Source: an uncultured Klebsiella sp.
Lineage (GTDB): Bacteria; Pseudomonadota; Gammaproteobacteria; Enterobacterales; Enterobacteriaceae
Direction: 5' to 3'
Length of the DNA stretch: 5,407 nt
Assembly (NCBI GenBank): GCA_902490055.1
Contig: CABUCP010000253.1
Coordinates: 1-5,407, forward strand
Shown: in pieces, positions 1 to 5,407 of the stretch
Position numbering within the stretch: position 1 is the first letter of the stretch
Layout: every line of letters begins with the position of its first letter
Notes under the pieces: generated by a model
What the model was told of the DNA's origin: nothing
The model's input: only the letters and a program-made list of their open reading frames with translations
Databases searched by the model: none
Translations under genes and position numbers: made by a program

Positions 1-8
1 ACATGATA

Positions 9-14
9 AAGGAA
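9..14 (+). promoter_or_regulatory. Ribosome binding site of hmp
   Basis: AAGGAA sits 6 nt before the ATG at 21. It lies downstream of the in-frame ATG at 3 and so supports the shorter start. Confidence 0.7.
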
Positions 15-20
15 GCTGCT

Positions 21-1211
21 ATGCTAGACGCTCAAACCATCGCTACGGTCAAAGCCACCATCCCCCTGCTTGTAGAGACCGGTCCGAAGTTAACCGCTCA
101 TTTTTATGACCGTATGTTTACTCATAACCCGGAGCTCAAAGAGATCTTCAACATGAGTAACCAGCGCAACGGCGATCAGCGTGAAGCGCTGTTCAATGCC
201 ATTGCCGCCTACGCCAGCAATATTGAGAATCTGCCAGCCCTGCTGCCGGCGGTGGAAAAAATCGCCCAGAAACATACCAGCTTCCAGATCAAACCGGAGC
301 AGTACAACATCGTCGGCAGCCATCTGCTGGCGACCCTCGACGAAATGTTCAGCCCGGGGCAGGAAGTGCTCGACGCCTGGGGTAAAGCCTACGGCGTACT
401 GGCAAACGTCTTTATCAACCGCGAAGCGCAGATCTACCAGGATAACGCCAACAAAAATGGCGGCTGGGAAGGCACCCGCGCGTTCCGCATCGTTAAGAAA
501 ACCCCGCGTAGCCAGCTTATCACCAGCTTTGAACTGGAGCCGGTCGATGGCCAGCCGGTCGCCGATTACCAGCCGGGCCAGTATCTGGCAATCTGGCTGA
601 AGCCGGAAGCGTTCGAATATCAGGAAATTCGCCAGTATTCACTGACCCGCAAACCGGACGGTAAAGGCTATCGCATCGCGGTGAAACGCGAAGACGGCGG
701 TCAGGTTTCCAACTGGCTGCACAACCACGCCAGCGAAGGCGATGAAGTTTACCTGGCCGCACCGGCAGGCGACTTCTTCCTCAACGTGGAATCGCAGACG
801 CCAGTGACCCTGCTTTCCGGCGGCGTGGGTCAAACCCCGATGCTGGCGATGCTGGATACGCTGGCGAAAACCCATCACCAGGGCCAGGTTAACTGGTTCC
901 ACGCGGCGGAAAACGGCGAAGTCCACGCCTTTGCGGATGAAGTGAAAGCCCTCGGCGCAACCCTGCCGAAGTTTACTTCTCACGTCTGGTACCGCAGCCC
1001 GAACGAAGCCGACCGTCAGGCAGGACGTTTTGATAGCGAAGGCTTGATGGATTTGTCAGCGCTCGCCGACAAACTCAGCGACCCGCAGATGCAGTTCTAT
1101 CTTTGCGGCCCGGTAGCGTTTATGCAGTTTGCGGCGAAGCAGCTGGTGGAATTAGGTGTGAATAAAGACAACATTCATTACGAATGTTTCGGCCCGCATA
1201 AGGTACTGTAA
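21..1211 (+). CDS. hmp: Flavohemoglobin, nitric oxide dioxygenase
   Basis: Cytosolic enzyme that converts NO and O2 to nitrate using NAD(P)H, the main aerobic defence against nitric oxide. The 396 residues equal the E. coli length. An N-terminal globin domain (about 1-138) carries Tyr29 (B10), Gln53 (E7), the proximal haem ligand His85 with Tyr95 and Glu135 of its hydrogen-bond network. The FAD domain (about 150-255) has the flavin motif RQYSLT at 204-209. The NAD(P)H domain (about 260-396) has GGVGQTP at 267-273, YLCGP at 360-364 and the C-terminal CFGP at 389-392. I chose the ATG at 21 because the protein then begins [10 protein letters not shown] as in E. coli and AAGGAA lies 6 nt upstream; an in-frame ATG at 3 would add six residues. 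In E. coli NsrR represses hmp, but the promoter lies outside the window. All key residues are present, so it should be functional. Confidence 0.98.
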   Translation: MLDAQTIATVKATIPLLVETGPKLTAHFYDRMFTHNPELKEIFNMSNQRNGDQREALFNAIAAYASNIENLPALLPAVEKIAQKHTSFQIKPEQYNIVGSHLLATLDEMFSPGQEVLDAWGKAYGVLANVFINREAQIYQDNANKNGGWEGTRAFRIVKKTPRSQLITSFELEPVDGQPVADYQPGQYLAIWLKPEAFEYQEIRQYSLTRKPDGKGYRIAVKREDGGQVSNWLHNHASEGDEVYLAAPAGDFFLNVESQTPVTLLSGGVGQTPMLAMLDTLAKTHHQGQVNWFHAAENGEVHAFADEVKALGATLPKFTSHVWYRSPNEADRQAGRFDSEGLMDLSALADKLSDPQMQFYLCGPVAFMQFAAKQLVELGVNKDNIHYECFGPHKVL

Positions 1212-1220
1212 GCCTCGGGA

Positions 1221-1254
1221 TTTGTAGGCCGGGTAAGCGCAGCGCCACCCGGCA
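1221..1254. repeat. REP (repetitive extragenic palindrome) between convergent genes
   Basis: The arms GCCGGGT (1228-1234) and ACCCGGC (1247-1253) form a perfect 7-bp inverted repeat around a GC-rich centre. They are flanked by TTTGTAG on the left and AATACT on the right. The left flank and arm match the enterobacterial REP/PU consensus that I know as ...CCGGCCTACAAA on the other strand. It begins 9 nt after the hmp stop and ends 22 nt before the glnB stop. Such elements commonly stabilise mRNA 3' ends and can bind DNA gyrase or other nucleoid proteins; a role at both converging 3' ends is inference. No U-run typical of a strong intrinsic terminator follows the stem on either strand. Confidence 0.85.
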
Positions 1255-1276
1255 ATACTGCAGCGAGCGGCGAGGA

Positions 1277-3004
<1,728 letters not shown>

Positions 3005-3018
<14 letters not shown>

Positions 3019-3730
3019 GAATGACCTCCGGCACTTTTTCTCCCCCGCGCGCGCCATCGTTATTGAAATTGCCTCCAGGCTTGCGGCTGGAGAGCTGGCG
3101 CTCAATGTCGGTCAGATTTTCCAGCTTGCGGGTAGTGAGATCCAGCTGACTGCGCAACTGCTGCTCCTGCAGACGCAGCGCTTCCAGTTCGGCATCGCTC
3201 GATTGCTGCAGTTTACCGTAGCGAGAACGCTCGTCGACAAGCTGTAGCTGTCGGGATTGGCCGTCGCGCCATAGCCGATACAGCGGGCGTACCTGCGCGG
3301 CGATTTGCGGGCTAAAGCTGTCGATGCGGGCGACCATATCGCGACGCTCGTCGGGAGTAATTTTGGCATCGGCCAGCAGGATGCCGCGTTTGAACGCATC
3401 CTGCCAGTTATCATCATTATGCAATTTGGCTTCGGCGCGGGCCTGCACCGGCGCCAGGCGATCCGCGCAGTCAATTCCGCGCAGCCAGTACAGCGGGTTT
3501 TTATCGCTGACCTCGTTTTCGAGCGACCAGATATTCGCACAATCGACTGAGAGAAAATCCGCCACCTGGTGCTCAGGTAGCTCGGGCGGCGTATTGCCGC
3601 CTGCGGCGCGCGGCGACAATGCGGCGGAACAACCCGCCAGCGTCAGGCAGCAAAGGCCCGACAGCAGCCATCCCCTTAACGGCCGGCGCAATGCGAAAAA
3701 GTGGGACATATTCACCCAATGTTGATTCAT
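3005..3730 (-). CDS. qseG: QseG, envelope lipoprotein of the GlrK/GlrR (QseE/QseF) system
   Basis: Predicted outer-membrane lipoprotein of 241 residues. A signal peptide with arginines (RRPLR), a hydrophobic core (about 20-31) and the lipobox LAGC puts the lipidated Cys at 34. Ser at +2 favours outer-membrane sorting. A periplasmic part (about 50-155) contains two cysteines, 64 and 88, also present in E. coli QseG as I remember it, then NPLYWLRGIDCADRL and AQVRPLYRLWRDGQ. A long charged, Gln-rich helix (about 157-216), likely coiled coil, ends in LTTRKLENLTDIERQLS, the best conserved part. The tail is polar and low-complexity. In E. coli and enterohaemorrhagic E. coli QseG is reported to interact with GlrK/QseE and to affect effector translocation. 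The ATG at 3730 forms an ATGA overlap with the glrK stop. An alternative ATG at 3709 with GGGTGA just upstream gives 234 residues and a signal peptide of the E. coli length (237-residue protein). Confidence 0.93.
3025..3029 (-). promoter_or_regulatory. Ribosome binding site of glrR inside qseG
   Basis: A consensus GGAGG lies on the minus strand 6 nt before the ATG at 3018-3016, within the last codons of qseG. It decides the glrR start against the 29-residue upstream extension. Confidence 0.8.
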
Positions 3731-5181
3731 GTGTTGGTTTTTCCCGGCTCAGCGGCGGGTAGCGAGATGCGAAAACAGATGAACCTGGAATTATCATCAA
3801 CCAGGCTCAGCTCTCCCTGCATTTGCCGTACGCAGTCGCGGGCGATGCTCAGTCCCAGACCGCTGCCTTTTACTGCCCCTTTACGCAGGTGGCTTCCCTG
3901 ATAAAAAGGCTCGAAAATCATATTTCTTTCGGCGACGGGGATCGGCTCGCCGCTATTGGCGACATCGATACGAACCTGTTCGCCGTGGCGGTAACTATGA
4001 ATACGAATGTTACCGGATTCAGCGCCATAGTGCACCGCATTGGAGTAGAGATTATCAAGCACGCTGGCCAGTAGCGTCGGCTCCGCCAGGCAGAAACGTT
4101 CGTTCATCGTCAGCTCGGTGCGCATCAATTTCGCTCTCGCCGGTAAACTATGGGCGGAAACCACCGTCTGCGCCAGCTCGCCGATGTCTACCTTCACCCG
4201 CTCAACCGGACCGTCGGCCTGCTTACGGTTATAATCGAGCAGTTGTTCAATCAGCTTCTGTAAATTGCGGCTGCTGTTATCGAGAATTTCGACGATCTCC
4301 TGCTGCTCAGGGGTGAGCGGCCCAGCCACGCGGTCCGCCAGCAGTTCTGTGCCTTCGCGCATGCTGGCAAGCGGTGTTTTCAGTTCATGCGACAGGTGGC
4401 GTAAGAATTGATGCCGCTGCGACTCCAGCCACGCCAGGCGTTCGCCCAGCCAGATAATACGCTTTCCTACCGAACGTAGCTCACGCGGGCCGGTGAACAG
4501 CGCGGCCTCATCCAGCGTTCTCCCCTCGCCCAGCTGGTTAATCATCTTCTCAATCCCTTTTACCGGGCCGATGATCATCCGGGTAAACAGCAGTACCAGC
4601 GCCAGGCTGAGCAAAAACAGCACCAGCGCCTGCCAGCCAAAGAACTGGCCGCGTTCCGCGATTTCCTGTTGTAGCTGCTGGCCGCGAGAAAATATGACCG
4701 TCCGGGTTGCCTGCACCATTTCGCTATTGGCGTCGGCAAAGGCTTCAAGGCTGGCGGCGGCTTTAGCATCCGGGCCGCTGTTATGACACTGCAGATGCGC
4801 CAGATCGTCGAGATCCTGGCGCAGCGTCTGCCAGATTTTGGCATCCGGCAGCACGCCAGAGAGCGCCTCCAGCATCTCGCTATAGCGTTTGCGCTGATTC
4901 TGATACACCCGCTCAAGGGTAGCATCATCAAGCACGCAATACTGGCGGTAGCTGCGCTCCATCTCCAGCGAGGCGTTGACCATCGCTTCACTACGCCGCG
5001 CATCTATCAAGGTGGTGCGGTTGATGTGCGCGGCCTGGGCGCTGAGCGCGTTCAGGCTTTGCCAGGCCTGCCATGCCAGAACCAGCAGCGGCAGCATGAT
5101 CAGCACAAACGAAAGCGTGACCAGCTGGCGTAAGGAACGCGGGAAAAGAGAGAATCGCTTCAAAGATATAGCCTCAACCAT
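3727..5181 (-). CDS. glrK: Sensor histidine kinase GlrK (QseE)
   Basis: Inner-membrane kinase that phosphorylates GlrR, 484 residues (475 in E. coli). After a short cytosolic start come TM1 (about 20-40), a helical periplasmic domain (about 42-180) with Cys82 and Cys132, TM2 (about 183-203) and a HAMP linker (about 204-255). The dimerisation domain has phospho-His265 in HLSHELKTPLASM. The ATPase domain has the N-box DNLYSNAVHYG (376-386), a G1-like NSGEPIP (409-415), the F-box FEPF (423-426) and the G2 box GSGLGLSIA (439-447). All catalytic boxes are present. Identity to E. coli GlrK is high in the kinase core and lower in the tail. The ATG at 5181 has AGGAG only 3 nt away. A TTG at 5163 in the position of the E. 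coli first residue, preceded by GAGG, would give 478 residues. The stop overlaps the qseG ATG as ATGA. The gene begins 51 nt after the glmY terminator, so partial readthrough may feed it. Confidence 0.96.
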   Translation of the reverse strand: MVEAISLKRFSLFPRSLRQLVTLSFVLIMLPLLVLAWQAWQSLNALSAQAAHINRTTLIDARRSEAMVNASLEMERSYRQYCVLDDATLERVYQNQRKRYSEMLEALSGVLPDAKIWQTLRQDLDDLAHLQCHNSGPDAKAAASLEAFADANSEMVQATRTVIFSRGQQLQQEIAERGQFFGWQALVLFLLSLALVLLFTRMIIGPVKGIEKMINQLGEGRTLDEAALFTGPRELRSVGKRIIWLGERLAWLESQRHQFLRHLSHELKTPLASMREGTELLADRVAGPLTPEQQEIVEILDNSSRNLQKLIEQLLDYNRKQADGPVERVKVDIGELAQTVVSAHSLPARAKLMRTELTMNERFCLAEPTLLASVLDNLYSNAVHYGAESGNIRIHSYRHGEQVRIDVANSGEPIPVAERNMIFEPFYQGSHLRKGAVKGSGLGLSIARDCVRQMQGELSLVDDNSRFICFRISLPAAEPGKTNT

Positions 5182-5184
5182 TAG

Positions 5185-5189
5185 CTCCT
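5185..5189 (-). promoter_or_regulatory. Ribosome binding site candidate for glrK
   Basis: AGGAG on the minus strand stands only 3 nt before the ATG at 5181, closer than usual. The competing site GAGG (5175-5172) stands 8 nt before a TTG at 5163, the position where the E. coli protein begins. The true start is therefore open between the two. The 51 bases between this gene and the glmY terminator (5182-5232) show no convincing promoter. Confidence 0.5.
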
Positions 5190-5232
5190 GAAGATGCTAA
5201 CTGAGGATGGCGGAAACATCCACGGCAGAAAT

Positions 5233-5264
5233 AATAAAGGCAGGCTCAAGAGCCTGCCTTTATT
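5233..5264 (-). terminator. Rho-independent terminator of glmY
   Basis: A perfect 15-bp inverted repeat with arms 5233-5247 and 5250-5264 and a 2-nt centre. It reads AATAAAGGCAGGCTC on one arm, and the RNA hairpin closes with a CUUG loop. The A and U outer pairs supply the A-tract and the U-rich end. Because it is symmetric it could stop transcription from either side. In E. coli this hairpin is removed when GlmY is processed from about 184 to about 148 nt. Confidence 0.93.
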
Positions 5265-5407
5265 AAGGAATGAGGCGGTGCCTAACTCGACGTTTCGCCC
5301 GATGGCTGATAAAGCAGAGCTGTTATCAGGAGTTGGACGGCAGGCACCTGTTTGTGCGTCATTCGAAGTTTATGTAGCGCGTCCCGAAGGGGCTGACATA
5401 AGAAGGT
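5233..5407 (-). ncRNA. glmY: GlmY small regulatory RNA (5' tip missing at the window edge)
   Basis: The minus strand closely follows the E. coli GlmY sequence as I remember it. Visible structure: stem TTATGT (5370-5375) with ACATAA (5396-5401) around CCC GAA GGG; long-range stem GGTGCCT (5277-5283) with AGGCACC (5342-5348); AACTC (5284-5288) with GAGTT (5330-5334); CTGATAA (5306-5312) with TTATCAG (5323-5329); then the terminator. Judged against the E. coli RNA, about ten bases of the 5' end and the promoter lie beyond 5407. GlmY does not base-pair with glmS mRNA. It binds the adaptor RapZ and thereby protects GlmZ from RNase E, so GlmZ can activate glmS translation when glucosamine-6-phosphate runs low. 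In E. coli it has overlapping sigma-70 and sigma-54 promoters, the latter driven by GlrR, encoded three genes downstream. No ORF of note overlaps it. Confidence 0.95.

Noticed and set aside
3..20. Upstream in-frame ATG for hmp
   Set aside because: The homologous protein starts at 21 and the ribosome binding site lies between the two ATGs, so it can only serve the second.
3019..3105. 29-residue N-terminal extension of glrR
   Set aside because: It is the out-of-frame reading of the qseG end. The strong GGAGG and the homology both point to 3018.
3823..4074. Other + strand open frames opposite glrK and qseG
   Set aside because: They lie antisense to genes with complete motifs, have no convincing start signals and show no recognisable domains.
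5381..5398. TGTC...GAC pair resembling a GlrR binding site
   Set aside because: The spacing is 11 rather than 10, the second half-site is imperfect, and the bases belong to the first hairpin of GlmY. Known GlrR sites lie upstream of glmY, outside the window.

Overview
This window is ordinary chromosomal core DNA of a member of the Enterobacteriaceae. Gene order is hmp > < glnB < glrR < qseG < glrK < glmY, the arrangement I know from Escherichia coli and its relatives, where purL lies beyond glmY. Protein similarity to the E. coli versions, as I remember them, is near-identity for GlnB, strong for GlrR and Hmp, and looser for GlrK and QseG. The proteins are not exactly those of E. coli K-12. 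The GC-rich codon use and the GCCGGGT-type REP element suggest a Klebsiella, Enterobacter, Kosakonia or Raoultella type organism. I cannot fix the genus by eye.

Layout. At the left end, hmp (flavohemoglobin, + strand, complete) runs toward glnB, and the two genes converge on a short intergenic stretch holding a REP palindrome. Everything to the right is on the minus strand and is read from right to left: glmY (small RNA, 5' tip cut by the window edge), its strong terminator, glrK (sensor kinase, also called qseE), qseG (outer-membrane lipoprotein), glrR (sigma-54 response regulator, also called qseF) and glnB (PII signal protein). glrK/qseG share an ATGA stop-start overlap, and qseG/glrR overlap by 14 nt, so these three are very likely one translationally coupled operon. 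glnB follows after 65 nt.

How the genes work together (established for E. coli). GlrK phosphorylates GlrR, which with sigma-54 drives transcription of glmY, the gene immediately upstream of glrK. GlmY RNA binds RapZ and so spares the sister RNA GlmZ from RNase E. GlmZ then activates glmS translation and amino-sugar supply for the cell envelope. QseG is an envelope lipoprotein reported to act with GlrK. GlnB senses nitrogen and carbon status. Hmp detoxifies nitric oxide and is a separate unit. I found no mobile element, CRISPR array, tRNA, rRNA or accessory system. No gene-free stretch reaches 300 bases. The points of interest are fine-scale: start-codon choice, operon overlaps, conserved periplasmic cysteine pairs in GlrK and QseG, and the REP element.
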